Of a DNA stretch of 64,000 bases, positions 17,638-26,324 are shown in pieces. Where the stretch lies: positions 313,168 through 377,167 of the forward strand of contig NZ_WFLM01000005.1 in the NCBI RefSeq assembly GCF_009208775.1, read 5' to 3'. Source of the stretch: Silvanigrella paludirubra. GTDB taxonomy: Bacteria > Bdellovibrionota_B > Oligoflexia > Silvanigrellales > Silvanigrellaceae. The position numbers and the translations under genes were made by a program. The number at the start of each line of letters is the position of its first letter. Positions within the stretch are counted from its first letter, which is position 1. The notes beneath the pieces are model-generated. The model did no database searches and was not told the origin of the DNA. It was given only the letters and a program-made list of their open reading frames with translations.

Positions 17638-18903
17638 ATGCGCGAATTAAAGTCATGGCTAGAAATTACGAAATCACACGATTTTTCAATTTATAATATA
17701 CCATTTGGTGTTTTTTATACAAATCAAAATCAAAATACCGCTCGTTGTGGAGCCGCTATTGGCGATTATATTATTGATCTAAATGAACTCATGCGGTATG
17801 GTTACTTTAAAGAAATAAAAGAATTACATAATGAAATCTTTAATCAAAATGCTCTTAATGAATTTTTCAGTCTTGGAAATTCTGTTTGTAATTCTGTTCG
17901 TGAAAAAATCCAAAATTTATTTTTAGTAGAAAATAACTCTCTAAAATCTCATCCTGATCATATAGAAAAAATTTTAGTGCCCTCTCACTCAGCTAAAATG
18001 ATGCTCCCTATAAAAGTAAAAGACTATGTCGATTTTTACTCGAGCTTAGATCATGCTGTTAATGTGGGCAAAATGTTTCGTGATGAGAAAAACCCGCTAT
18101 TACCAAACTGGAAACACATACCCATTGGCTATCACGGCAGAAGTAGCTCTATTGTAGTTAGTGGCACAAATTTTAAAAGACCTAAAGGACAACTTTGCGC
18201 CCCTGATTCTAATGAACCTACTTATAGTTATTCAAAACAAATGGATTTTGAATTAGAAATGGCTTTTATTACAAACAAGAATACCGCCTTAGGGGAAGTT
18301 CTCACACCAGACAATGCTAAAAATTCTATATTTGGGCTCACTCTATTTAATGATTGGTCTGCGCGTGACATTCAAAGATGGGAATATGTTCCATTAGGAC
18401 CTTTTCTAGGAAAAAGCTTTGCCAGTTCCATGTCTCCTTGGGTTGTCTCTTTAGAGGCGTTAGCTCCGTTTGCCTTGCCCGCACCAGAAAAAGACACTCC
18501 CGAGTTAGACTATTTAAAATGTTCTGCAAAAGCTCATTATGATATTTGTCTAGATGTCTATATTCAAACGGAAAAAATGAAAGAACCTTTTTTAATATCC
18601 CAGTCTAACTATAAATATATGTATTGGAATTTACTTCAGCAATTGGCTCATATGACTTCAAATGGAACTCCTATAAGCGTTGGAGATGTCTATGGAAGCG
18701 GGACCATTAGCGGTCCTACAGCAAACTCGTATGGCTCCATGCTAGAACTTAGTTGGAAGGGCACTAAGCCCATAAGCTTACCAGATGGTACAAACAGAAG
18801 CTTTTTGCAAGATGGAGATTCTATTATCTTTAATGGCTACGCTATAAAAGACAATATCAGAGTTGGTTTTGGTAGTCTTACTGGAATTATTCTTTCGAAT
18901 TAA
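17638..18903 (+). CDS. fahA: Fumarylacetoacetase
   Basis: The 421-residue enzyme hydrolyses fumarylacetoacetate to fumarate and acetoacetate, the last step of tyrosine catabolism. Family blocks are clear: VKDYVDFYSSLDHAVNVG (metal Asp), PIGYHGRSSSIVVSGT, QMDFELEMAFI (metal Glu pair), LFNDWSARDIQRWEYVPLGPFLGKSF (metal Asp and Lys) and SVGDVYGSGTISGP. The length matches the eukaryote-type FAH. The ATG has AAAGGAAT upstream and follows the unknown gene by 11 bases. Homogentisate dioxygenase lies about 21 kb away in this window; maleylacetoacetate isomerase and HPPD were not found here. Confidence 0.95.
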   Translation: MRELKSWLEITKSHDFSIYNIPFGVFYTNQNQNTARCGAAIGDYIIDLNELMRYGYFKEIKELHNEIFNQNALNEFFSLGNSVCNSVREKIQNLFLVENNSLKSHPDHIEKILVPSHSAKMMLPIKVKDYVDFYSSLDHAVNVGKMFRDEKNPLLPNWKHIPIGYHGRSSSIVVSGTNFKRPKGQLCAPDSNEPTYSYSKQMDFELEMAFITNKNTALGEVLTPDNAKNSIFGLTLFNDWSARDIQRWEYVPLGPFLGKSFASSMSPWVVSLEALAPFALPAPEKDTPELDYLKCSAKAHYDICLDVYIQTEKMKEPFLISQSNYKYMYWNLLQQLAHMTSNGTPISVGDVYGSGTISGPTANSYGSMLELSWKGTKPISLPDGTNRSFLQDGDSIIFNGYAIKDNIRVGFGSLTGIILSN

Positions 18904-19253
18904 AAATCACAAACTCTTGGGTATGATTCCAGCCTTTTGAATGTCTTTTTGGAAGACACTTATTTTTTTGATTCTCCTTATAATATTTTTAATTCCATAT
19001 AAATATAACATATTTTCCCATATTAAATACTTTTATTAATAATTTCAAATAGTTAAACTATTTGAAAAGATTGTCTTCATTTTTGACGAAACATATAGTG
19101 TCTAGTACTTTCTAGTCTTCAATAGTAATCAACATGTATGGGATTCGTAAGGAAGCAATTTTTCCCAAATGATTTATCCCATAAGGACTTTTTTAATTAG
19201 ATTATTTTAATAATTATGGACTTCTTATATATTTCTTTAGAAAGGAAAGTTTT
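18904..19253. other. Regulatory-looking leader region upstream of the XRE/ImmA-like gene
   Basis: There is no gene here. These 350 bases contain a 23-bp palindrome at 19044-19066, two TCTAGT direct repeats 10 bp apart (19101, 19111), and an 8-bp inverted repeat TATGGGAT/ATCCCATA (19137-19144 and 19176-19183) followed by six T. A 20-codon reading frame from 19138 to the TAG at 19200 has no ribosome site and is not called. Confidence 0.55.
19044..19066. promoter_or_regulatory. 23-bp palindrome, operator-like
   Basis: The 11-bp arms (TTCAAATAGTT and its exact complement) flank a single central A. No U-run follows, so it is not an ordinary terminator for fahA. It lies 188 bases before the XRE/ImmA-like start; TTGTCT and TTGACG boxes follow at about 19071 and 19084. 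Confidence 0.45.
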
Positions 19254-20258
19254 ATGCGTAAGTTACAAGAAGCAGTTCGATTTCCTCAGTCTGTTCAACT
19301 CTTTCGTTTTTGCTTTCGTGTTCTAGAGCTAAGACAGCCAAATGATAAAGTTCACGATCAAGACCTTGGTTCTATTCTTAATTATAACCCAAGTGATACA
19401 AGTCACTGGAAACGCGGAAAAAAAGCTATCCGCAATGTTCAATCTCTAGAAAACTTAGCTAAAGCTCTAGATGTTGACCTAGAAATCATCCAAGATCTTG
19501 CAGATGGTTTAGTAGACTTAGACGAAGCTTGGTGCGACTTCTGCGATGCAGAAGAAGAACGCCGCCTATCTTTAGAAGAGCCTGGAGTTCGTATTGAAAG
19601 ACGCGATAGAAGTCTTGAAATCGAAAAAGTAGCTCAAGAAATATTAGCTAAAGCAAATGTTACTACTGTACCAGTTCATATCCCAGAACTTATCTCTGCA
19701 TTTCCATTCATCCAATTGATGCCTGGTGATGTTTCTGACAAGCTCGCACGTAGTTCCCGCGTAAGACCTGGTCATTATGCAATTCGTTTCCGTAAAGGTG
19801 ACATCAGAGCGCACACACGTACAGCAATTGCTCGCGAAATCGCTCGTATCGTACTTCTTTCTGAAAGAGAGAAATTCAAATTCACAAGCCGTTGTGAAAC
19901 ACTTTCTCAAGCAGAAATCGTTGATTTTGCAAATGCACTTTTAGTTCCAAGAGAAGCTCTTGCTGTTGAAATTCAAAAAATTTCTACACGTGTAAATATG
20001 GTTAAAGCTCTTGCTGACTTATTTTGGGCTCCAAAATCTGTTATCCGCTCTAGACTTTCTTCCATTCTATTTGAAACAGCTTCCAACAGTGTATTTGAAG
20101 CTGCTGCACTTGAAGCAAGAATTTCTGTTCAAGACAGAACTGAAATGGCAGATGAAGAGTTTCTTGATGAAGAGTTTAGTGAAGATGCAAATTCCCTTTC
20201 TTTTTCCAAAAAGCAAGGTCGTACAACCCCTACAAATGCACCTAGCTCAGTTCATTAA
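19254..20258 (+). CDS. XRE-type HTH protein with degenerate ImmA/IrrE domain
   Basis: The protein has 334 residues. The first 80 fit an XRE-like helix-turn-helix (DLGSILNYNPSDTSHWKRGKKAIRNVQSLENLAKALDVD). Residues about 120-260 follow the ImmA/IrrE peptidase plan: an early VHIPEL block, then TAIAREIARIVLLSE where the zinc motif HExxH should be, then AEIVDFANALLVPREAL, the conserved EaxxFAxxLLxP block. Both His of HExxH are replaced by Arg (REIAR), so peptidase activity is unlikely. The tail is acidic and Ser/Thr-rich. Codon use is clearly richer in C and G (CGT, CGC, GCT, ATC) than in the neighbours, suggesting high expression. AGAAAGGAAAG precedes the ATG, and a strong terminator follows. 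Confidence 0.8.
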   Translation: MRKLQEAVRFPQSVQLFRFCFRVLELRQPNDKVHDQDLGSILNYNPSDTSHWKRGKKAIRNVQSLENLAKALDVDLEIIQDLADGLVDLDEAWCDFCDAEEERRLSLEEPGVRIERRDRSLEIEKVAQEILAKANVTTVPVHIPELISAFPFIQLMPGDVSDKLARSSRVRPGHYAIRFRKGDIRAHTRTAIAREIARIVLLSEREKFKFTSRCETLSQAEIVDFANALLVPREALAVEIQKISTRVNMVKALADLFWAPKSVIRSRLSSILFETASNSVFEAAALEARISVQDRTEMADEEFLDEEFSEDANSLSFSKKQGRTTPTNAPSSVH

Positions 20259-20292
20259 TCAAACATATTTCAAATAAATTTTATTTGATGAA

Positions 20293-20330
20293 TAAAAAAA
20301 GAGTGATTCTCATAGGTCACTCTTTTTTTT
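20293..20330 (+). terminator. Intrinsic terminator after the XRE/ImmA-like gene
   Basis: GAGTGA (20301-20306) pairs with TCACTC (20317-20322). The stem is extended by an A-run on the left and eight T on the right, so it could act in both directions. Confidence 0.85.
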
Positions 20331-20397
20331 ATTCTTGATTTTTTTACATTTTGAGGCAATGTTTAGTGTCAAGCCTAATTAAGGAGGTTTTCTCGAA

Positions 20398-20946
20398 ATG
20401 GTGATTATTCTTAATAAAAAATCGAACCCTACTAAAGTTAGCATGATGGCTCGCAAAGTAATGGATGACGATGATGAAGATGAAGATGAATATATAGATG
20501 AAGAAGAAGAGGATGACGACGGGATACCTGAGATTCGTAGTGATCTTGACTCTGACGAAACAAAACCAAAAACATTAACGCGTAAAGAAGCGATTGATAT
20601 TTTGCAAACAACTCGTGATTTTTCTAAACTTGATTTTCGTAAAGCAAATTTGGCAAAACTAGACTTTTCTAATTGCAATTTTGAAACATCTAATCTTTCT
20701 TATGTAAATTTCAAAGATTCCAATTTAGAAGGATGTAATTTTACAAATGCTAGTCTTTGGAATGCAAATTTAGAAGGAGCAAATTTAACAAGAGCTAATC
20801 TTGAAGATGCCGATCTCGACTATACAAAACTAAGAGGCGCTATTTTGTACAGAGCCAATGTACGGAGAGCAACGCTTCCTACAGATTTAATCCCTCGCGA
20901 TGAAATCTTACGTTCCATTAATGAAGGAACAAAAGTAAACAGATAA
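20398..20946 (+). CDS. Acidic pentapeptide-repeat protein
   Basis: The 182-residue protein has two parts. Residues about 22-60 are extremely acidic (DDDDEDEDEY, then DEEEEDDD). Residues about 78-160 are tandem pentapeptides of the A(D/N)Lxx type, such as FRKANLAKLDFSNCNF and ANLEGANLTRANLEDADLDY, which fold into a right-handed quadrilateral beta-helix. Some pentapeptide proteins (MfpA, Qnr) mimic DNA and protect gyrase; others have different or unknown roles, so function is open. AAGGAGG lies about ten bases before the ATG. It follows the XRE/ImmA-like gene by 139 bases with a terminator between and has its own terminator. Confidence 0.85.
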   Translation: MVIILNKKSNPTKVSMMARKVMDDDDEDEDEYIDEEEEDDDGIPEIRSDLDSDETKPKTLTRKEAIDILQTTRDFSKLDFRKANLAKLDFSNCNFETSNLSYVNFKDSNLEGCNFTNASLWNANLEGANLTRANLEDADLDYTKLRGAILYRANVRRATLPTDLIPRDEILRSINEGTKVNR

Positions 20947-20974
20947 TTAAAATCTCTTTAAAAGTATTAAATTT

Positions 20975-21007
20975 AAAAAGCTATCTTTACTTAAAGATAG
21001 CTTTTTT
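20975..21007 (+). terminator. Intrinsic terminator after the pentapeptide gene
   Basis: GCTATCTTTA (20980-20989) pairs with its complement (20992-21001) and is followed by six T. The A-run on the left makes it symmetric, so it may also serve the convergent gene that ends at 21039. Confidence 0.85.
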
Positions 21008-21038
21008 AAAATTAGAGTTATGATATTAATAAAATTCA

Positions 21039-23603
21039 CTAAATATCCTCAAAAATATCACGATTTATTTTTGAATCAAAAGCAAAATTTAAAACTGAAA
21101 AAATAACTTTATCTTCATTTATTAAAATTAAAGAATTTAATTTTAAATAATTATTTATTTCTAAATCTAAATCCTTAAGAAAATCTAAATAATATTCATA
21201 TAATTGAACTTCTTTTGCTAATGACAATATAGATAAAAGAATTTTAATATAATCTGCTATGATTTCTTCTTCTATTTTTTCAGGAGTCATATTAAACTTA
21301 AAGTAAGATGCAAATGATTTTTTTTCATTTATCCTTTTATCAATTGTAATTAAATTATTGTCAAAATTATAATGATTTACTTTTTCATGAAGTTGAATCA
21401 TTTTTTCATTAATAGCCTTAGAAAGCGAAACAATATTGCTTAATTTATCTTTATATATATCAGATATTTTATGAATGACTTCAATAGGATCACTTTTTCT
21501 ATAATTTATAAAGAACTCAAATGCTGTAGATCTAGGAAATTTATTATGATCTAATTGTTTATCTTTGAACTCTTCATACTTTTCAGAGATTTCAGTCCAA
21601 GTACCTTCATAATTTGATTTAACGCTGGAAGATAGTTTTACTCCTAAAACAGTTGTAATAAGACTAAATGGATTTGCTGTGAAACTTGAAAATATCGAAT
21701 TTGAAAATATAGTGCCACTTGTTTCTAATACTTTTAATTTATCTAAAATATTTGCCGTCAAGTTCACTGCACCTAAAACATAATTACCTGATTTATAAAT
21801 ACCAGAAATTTTCGTAAGTATAGAACTAACTTTTTTAAATTTATTTTTAACAGAAGAACTATTTGATAAATACAAAATACCGTCTAATAATCCTAAAGAA
21901 CTCCATAATCCCCAATCATATATATCAGAGTATTTCATAAACACATCTGTAACTTTCGAAGTATTAATAACTTGAACAGCTTGCCTTACAAATAATTCAT
22001 TACCACCAATATTATTTAAGTTATTAATCGCACTTTCTTTAAAAGTTTCATTTTTGCTAATATCTGAGTATAAAGGATTATTAGGGTTTATTTTGCTTGA
22101 TTCATTAAATAACTTTTTAAGTTCTAATTCACTTAAATGGTTTGGTGATGAATCATTTAAAGAAGTTATAATAAAATCTAAAAATAAATTAGCTTTATTA
22201 ATAGAACCTATTTTTGTTGACGCTATTTCCGATATTTTTTTATAATAATTTTTTAAATTATTATTATAATCATACTTATTATTAAAATGCTTTAGAAAAA
22301 TTTTAAAATCACTATTTCCACGAAGCATAATAAGTAAACTTTTGGAAATAAATTTCATTGACTCAGCCTGTACTTTTAATGTCTGCTCAACCGTATTTTT
22401 ATTTCTATAGTAACTCATTGCTTTATAATAAATATCTTTATTTTTATTAATTGCATTATTATAAGCAATATCATTAGAATTTAAATTTGAAAAAAACTCT
22501 CTACCAGCAATAAAATCATTATATAGTTTTTGCTGATTGATTCGGAATTTTACGTAATATTTAAATGAATTTGAAACATAATAATTAAAATCACCATTTC
22601 TTGATGTAATTTGCTCTAATTGCTTCAAAACGTCTTTTAATTTATATAAATCAAAATCTAATTTATGATCAATATTTTTGTAAATTGAATTTGAAATATC
22701 AAATTCAGAATTACCAGTAGCTAATGACATATTTTTATTAAATTTTTCATTATCAATATGATAGTAAGCATTACTTCTAATACCAATATTGTAGACTCTT
22801 TTTAAGGTATTTATTAATTGATCTTTAGCAATTCCAATTCCAGTTACAGTTGCTGTCGTTATCAAAGTGGAAGCGACAGTTACCCCAGCAGGAGGAAAAA
22901 CAAGAGACACTAGTATTCCATGAAAACTTACAACAGGAGATATAAAATATTCATATATTTGCATATCTGTGAATGTTAAATAGTAATCAGCTCGATCTCC
23001 ATAATTTTTATTTAAAGTTTCTCTGACAATATTTTCATTTAATTTATGTAAAACTTTTGTCAAAATTTTATCAATTTTATTTTTATCATAAATTTCAAGA
23101 ATAAATTTACTTAATTTTTCGTACTCCTGATAAAACTTCTTAAAGTCTCTGTTTTCTTCATTTCCCAAAACTTTCATAAATTCCGTTTTATCTAAAGTTT
23201 CTTTACTTAAGTTATCAATATCTCTTTTATTATTAACAAATTCAAGAATTTTACTTGCATTATTTCTATACTTAATATTTTCAATTTCTTTTTGTAATAT
23301 TAATCGTTTCTTTTTATCATTTACTTCATCATACTTTTTATTATCAACTATTCTTAGAATTTCTCTAAAATTACCATTATTCCTATAAATATCAATACAT
23401 CTACTTAAAATTAAAAGATTATTCATATAATTTTTATTTAAATTACCTCTAGAAAAATAAAATAGAGACTCATTATATAAAACAAAAATTCGGAACATAA
23501 CCCTATAATAAGGATTAATATCATCTGTAGAAAAAACGATTTTATTAGCTATGTCTTGTTTATTAGATATACTATAAAACTTGTCATTTGAAACTGGACA
23601 CAC
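21039..23603 (-). CDS. Large toxin-like protein of unknown family
   Basis: The protein has 854 residues and is rich in Asn, Lys, Ile and Tyr. There is no signal peptide. Most of it is charged and helical. Around residues 230-262 is a hydrophobic Gly/Ala/Val/Thr-rich stretch (GILVSLVFPPAGVTVAST and following) that could form a membrane-inserting hairpin; a second weaker apolar region lies near residues 640-690. This layout, long helical arms around one hydrophobic hairpin, recalls pore-forming insecticidal toxin components, but I cannot match it to a named family. The GTG at 23603 with AAGGAG seven bases upstream is a sound start. It is alone, on the downstream side of the tRNA-Asp gene, and convergent with the pentapeptide gene. 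Very low GC fits local composition. Confidence 0.6.
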   Translation of the reverse strand: MCPVSNDKFYSISNKQDIANKIVFSTDDINPYYRVMFRIFVLYNESLFYFSRGNLNKNYMNNLLILSRCIDIYRNNGNFREILRIVDNKKYDEVNDKKKRLILQKEIENIKYRNNASKILEFVNNKRDIDNLSKETLDKTEFMKVLGNEENRDFKKFYQEYEKLSKFILEIYDKNKIDKILTKVLHKLNENIVRETLNKNYGDRADYYLTFTDMQIYEYFISPVVSFHGILVSLVFPPAGVTVASTLITTATVTGIGIAKDQLINTLKRVYNIGIRSNAYYHIDNEKFNKNMSLATGNSEFDISNSIYKNIDHKLDFDLYKLKDVLKQLEQITSRNGDFNYYVSNSFKYYVKFRINQQKLYNDFIAGREFFSNLNSNDIAYNNAINKNKDIYYKAMSYYRNKNTVEQTLKVQAESMKFISKSLLIMLRGNSDFKIFLKHFNNKYDYNNNLKNYYKKISEIASTKIGSINKANLFLDFIITSLNDSSPNHLSELELKKLFNESSKINPNNPLYSDISKNETFKESAINNLNNIGGNELFVRQAVQVINTSKVTDVFMKYSDIYDWGLWSSLGLLDGILYLSNSSSVKNKFKKVSSILTKISGIYKSGNYVLGAVNLTANILDKLKVLETSGTIFSNSIFSSFTANPFSLITTVLGVKLSSSVKSNYEGTWTEISEKYEEFKDKQLDHNKFPRSTAFEFFINYRKSDPIEVIHKISDIYKDKLSNIVSLSKAINEKMIQLHEKVNHYNFDNNLITIDKRINEKKSFASYFKFNMTPEKIEEEIIADYIKILLSILSLAKEVQLYEYYLDFLKDLDLEINNYLKLNSLILINEDKVIFSVLNFAFDSKINRDIFEDI

Positions 23604-23889
23604 AATTAAGCTCCTTCAATAAAATTTTTGGTTTCATTAAAACCAAATTAAATTTTTATTAAAACCAGTTAATGTGAAGCAAAATTTATACCAATAATTA
23701 ACTCTATATAATTTAATATGTTAAATATTTTTAAGACAGATTTTTTTTTTTAAATAGAAAATAACATCTTTTAGAAGAATAAAAAAAGACAAATTATATT
23801 AATAATATATATAAGAAATATGAGAAAATAGATTATTTAATTCATCGCATAATTCAAAAACAAGAAAAAATATAACTATTTTATTAAAT

Positions 23890-23922
23890 AAAAAAAATCG
23901 CCCAAAAGGCGATTTTTTTTTT
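23890..23922 (-). terminator. Intrinsic terminator of tRNA-Asp
   Basis: AATCGCC (23896-23902) pairs with GGCGATT (23908-23914) with loop CAAAA. The A-run at the left gives the minus-strand U-tract, and T's on the right make it bidirectional. It begins about 20 bases past the tRNA 3' end. Confidence 0.85.
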
Positions 23923-23932
23923 AAAATTATAA

Positions 23933-24009
23933 TGGCGGGATGGACGGGACTTGAACCCGCGACCTCCGGCGTGACAGGCCAGCGTTGTAACCAACTCTAC
24001 TACCACCCC
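23933..24009 (-). tRNA. tRNA-Asp (GTC)
   Basis: The minus strand folds as a 77-nt tRNA with encoded CCA. The acceptor GGGGTGG pairs with CCATCCC through one G-U. The anticodon stem is CTGGC/GCCGG with loop CTGTCAC, anticodon GTC. The T-arm is GCGGG-TTCAAGT-CCCGT. The D-stem GTAG/CAAC has one A-A mismatch. The discriminator is G, as expected for Asp. Confidence 0.95.
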
Positions 24010-24098
24010 ACTCATGTGAACAACTGTATGCCAGAGAAGATTAACCAATGCAAGCAAATATATAAAAAAAATTGTTTTTTTTATATATGTAATTACAA

Positions 24099-24443
24099 CT
24101 ACTTAAAAGACCTTAAAAATCCGCCAAAAAGGATATAAAGTCCAAACAAAATTGATAAAATAGCAAAAATATAATAAAAAATATTAGATATTGAATACTT
24201 AGGCTTTCCTTTTTTATTTGCCTTTTGAAGACCTTTATAATGCCCTTGTTGGGGTGTTTTATTATTTTGATGATTTTTTATATTACGAGCTAAAGAATCA
24301 GAATGGGCTCTACCACTTCCATGCTTCTGCTTTTTATACTCAGCTTTATGCTTATGGTCACTTATTTGAATAATTTTGCCACCCGAATTATTATCATTAT
24401 TATTACTTTGAAATGAGCATAATTGGAATAAGTTTCTCACCAT
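24099..24443 (-). CDS. Small basic protein with C-terminal membrane segment, unknown
   Basis: The 114-residue product is rich in Asn, Lys, His, Gly and Gln over its first 80 residues (SNNNDNNSGG, HKHKAEYKKQKHG) and ends with one hydrophobic helix (about residues 86-108, YIFAILSILFGLYILFGGFL) plus a short basic tail, a tail-anchored topology. GAGGAG lies nine bases before the ATG, which supports a real gene. It lies between prfC and tRNA-Asp on the same strand, 90 bases upstream of the tRNA. No family is recognised; the low-complexity soluble part may be disordered. Confidence 0.6.
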   Translation of the reverse strand: MVRNLFQLCSFQSNNNDNNSGGKIIQISDHKHKAEYKKQKHGSGRAHSDSLARNIKNHQNNKTPQQGHYKGLQKANKKGKPKYSISNIFYYIFAILSILFGLYILFGGFLRSFK

Positions 24444-24540
24444 GATGAAAGCTCCTCGAGAAGAGAAGAAGGATTTATAGAACCCTATGCATTCTTAATT
24501 ATATATTTAATTGCATACTTACCAATATACATTAAAAAAT

Positions 24541-26187
24541 CTATTCATCAAATATATTTGTTGACATACGCATCATATTTCCATGCAAACTCGAATTGCT
24601 TCTAAATAACTGTATTTTATTACATTTTTCTTGAAAATAAGATAATGTGAAATCATTTTTAAATAAAAATAATGGATACCCTTGCATATCTCGTACACTT
24701 ACCACATCTGTAGCTGCTTTGGCTTCAGCTATTTCTTCGGCAGATGCATTTGTCCAACGCGCATGTTTATATGCAAGAGAATCTAAAGAACAATCAACAT
24801 TGTACTCATTTTTTAATCTAAAAAGAAGTACATCAAATTGTAAATTCCCAACAGCTGCTAAAATAGGATCACTTGCCGATCTACTCTCATCCACAAACAT
24901 TTGAACAGTGCCTTCCTGACACAACTGCACTAACCCCTTTAATAATTGCTTTCGCTTTAAAGCACTGCTTGTTCTTACAACAGCAAAGTTTTCGGGAGCA
25001 AAGGATGGAATTCCTTCAAATTCAAAAGTTCCTCCTTCAACCAAAGAGTCTCCAATGGAAAAAATACCTGGGTCATAAATACCGACAACATCTCCTGCGT
25101 AAGCTTTTTCTAAGGTACTTCTATCTTGCGCAAAAAACTGTTGAGGGTGAGTCAAACGGATTTCTCTATTTAATCTTGGAATTGTTACGTTAACTCCAGC
25201 CTCATACACACCACTAACGATTCGCAAAAAAGCAATACGATCTCTGTGTTTTGGATCCATATTGGCTTGAATTTTAAAAATAAATCCACTGAAATTTGTA
25301 GATAAAGGCTCTATTTGCCCTTGATTACTTCCTTTAGAAGAAGGAGGTGGGGACATTTCAAGAAACTTTTCTAAAAATAAACGGACGCCAAAATTTGTCA
25401 TAGCGGCACCAAAAAAAACAGGAGAAAGCTCTCCACGTAAGAATCTTTCATTTGAAAATTCATCGCCTGCCATTTCAAGCATTTCTAAACCATCAAGAGA
25501 TTCTGTTAAAAGATCCTCAGGAACAAGTTCAGATATTTTTTCCTTATCAGAAAGGGGTATTACTCTAGCAACAGTTTCTGTTGTCGTATTTCTTCCCTCA
25601 AAGTAGTGAAGACTTTTTGTGTTTCGTTCAATAATCCCACGGAATCTTTCACCGGAAGACACAGGCCAGCTCATAGGATAAGTAGCAATCCCTAAAACAC
25701 TTTCAATTTCATGCATCAATTCAAGAGGATCGCGAGACTCTCTATCGAGTTTATTTACAAAAGTAAAAATAGGAATGCCACGAAGCTTGCATACTTCAAA
25801 AAGCTTGATAGTTTGGGGTTCTACACCTTTAGCAGCATCAATTAGCATGATTGCCGCATCTGCGGCAGCTAAAGTTCTGTAAGTATCTTCAGAAAAATCT
25901 TGGTGCCCTGGTGTATCGAGAAGATTGCAAATAAAGTTACGATATTCAAAATTCATTACGCTGGTAGATACCGAAATTCCGCGTTGTTTTTCGAGTTCCA
26001 TCCAGTCGGAGGTGGCAAATTTCTTAGATTTTTTTGCTTTAACGGATCCTGCTAAACGTATTGCTCCTCCAAGAAGCAATAACTTTTCCGTCATTGTCGT
26101 TTTTCCTGCGTCAGGATGTGAGATGATAGCAAACGTTCTTCTTCTGTTTACTTCATTGCTTAGTATATTTTTGTCAATGGAAGACAT
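24541..26187 (-). CDS. prfC: Peptide chain release factor 3
   Basis: This 548-residue GTPase removes RF1 and RF2 from the ribosome after peptide release. G1 is SHPDAGKTT, the switch region has KQRGISVSTSVM, G3 is DTPGHQDFSEDTYRTL, and G4 is FVNKLDRE. DFSEDTYRTL and the RF3-specific C-terminal domain (VGNLQFDVLLFRLKNEYNVD) separate it from EF-G. The length is close to other RF3 proteins. TAGGAGAA precedes the ATG. It stands alone; the upstream gene at 26325 is divergent. Confidence 0.96.
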   Translation of the reverse strand: MSSIDKNILSNEVNRRRTFAIISHPDAGKTTMTEKLLLLGGAIRLAGSVKAKKSKKFATSDWMELEKQRGISVSTSVMNFEYRNFICNLLDTPGHQDFSEDTYRTLAAADAAIMLIDAAKGVEPQTIKLFEVCKLRGIPIFTFVNKLDRESRDPLELMHEIESVLGIATYPMSWPVSSGERFRGIIERNTKSLHYFEGRNTTTETVARVIPLSDKEKISELVPEDLLTESLDGLEMLEMAGDEFSNERFLRGELSPVFFGAAMTNFGVRLFLEKFLEMSPPPSSKGSNQGQIEPLSTNFSGFIFKIQANMDPKHRDRIAFLRIVSGVYEAGVNVTIPRLNREIRLTHPQQFFAQDRSTLEKAYAGDVVGIYDPGIFSIGDSLVEGGTFEFEGIPSFAPENFAVVRTSSALKRKQLLKGLVQLCQEGTVQMFVDESRSASDPILAAVGNLQFDVLLFRLKNEYNVDCSLDSLAYKHARWTNASAEEIAEAKAATDVVSVRDMQGYPLFLFKNDFTLSYFQEKCNKIQLFRSNSSLHGNMMRMSTNIFDE

Positions 26188-26324
26188 GAGTTTCTCCTAA
26201 GGGGATACTAAAAATGACTGCTTTTTGCTAGCACAATTTTGACACTAAGGGAATTTCAGAGGTACAAGATTGCGAGGATACTTGAGAACAGGTGAATCAC
26301 TACATGCACCAAGAGGCATTTTTC

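Noticed and set aside
19138-19200. 20-codon leader peptide before the XRE/ImmA-like gene
   Set aside because: No ribosome site and ordinary composition; more likely part of the inverted-repeat leader.
23933-24009. tRNA-Asp as an integration (att) site for the 854-residue gene
   Set aside because: No direct repeat of the tRNA 3' end was seen on the far side of the gene, and there is no integrase.
23932-24138. Plus-strand frame beginning AGWTGLEPATSGVTGQ
   Set aside because: It is the antisense reading of the tRNA-Asp gene, a well-known spurious protein in databases.
24873-25193. 106-codon plus-strand frame inside prfC
   Set aside because: Antisense shadow of RF3.
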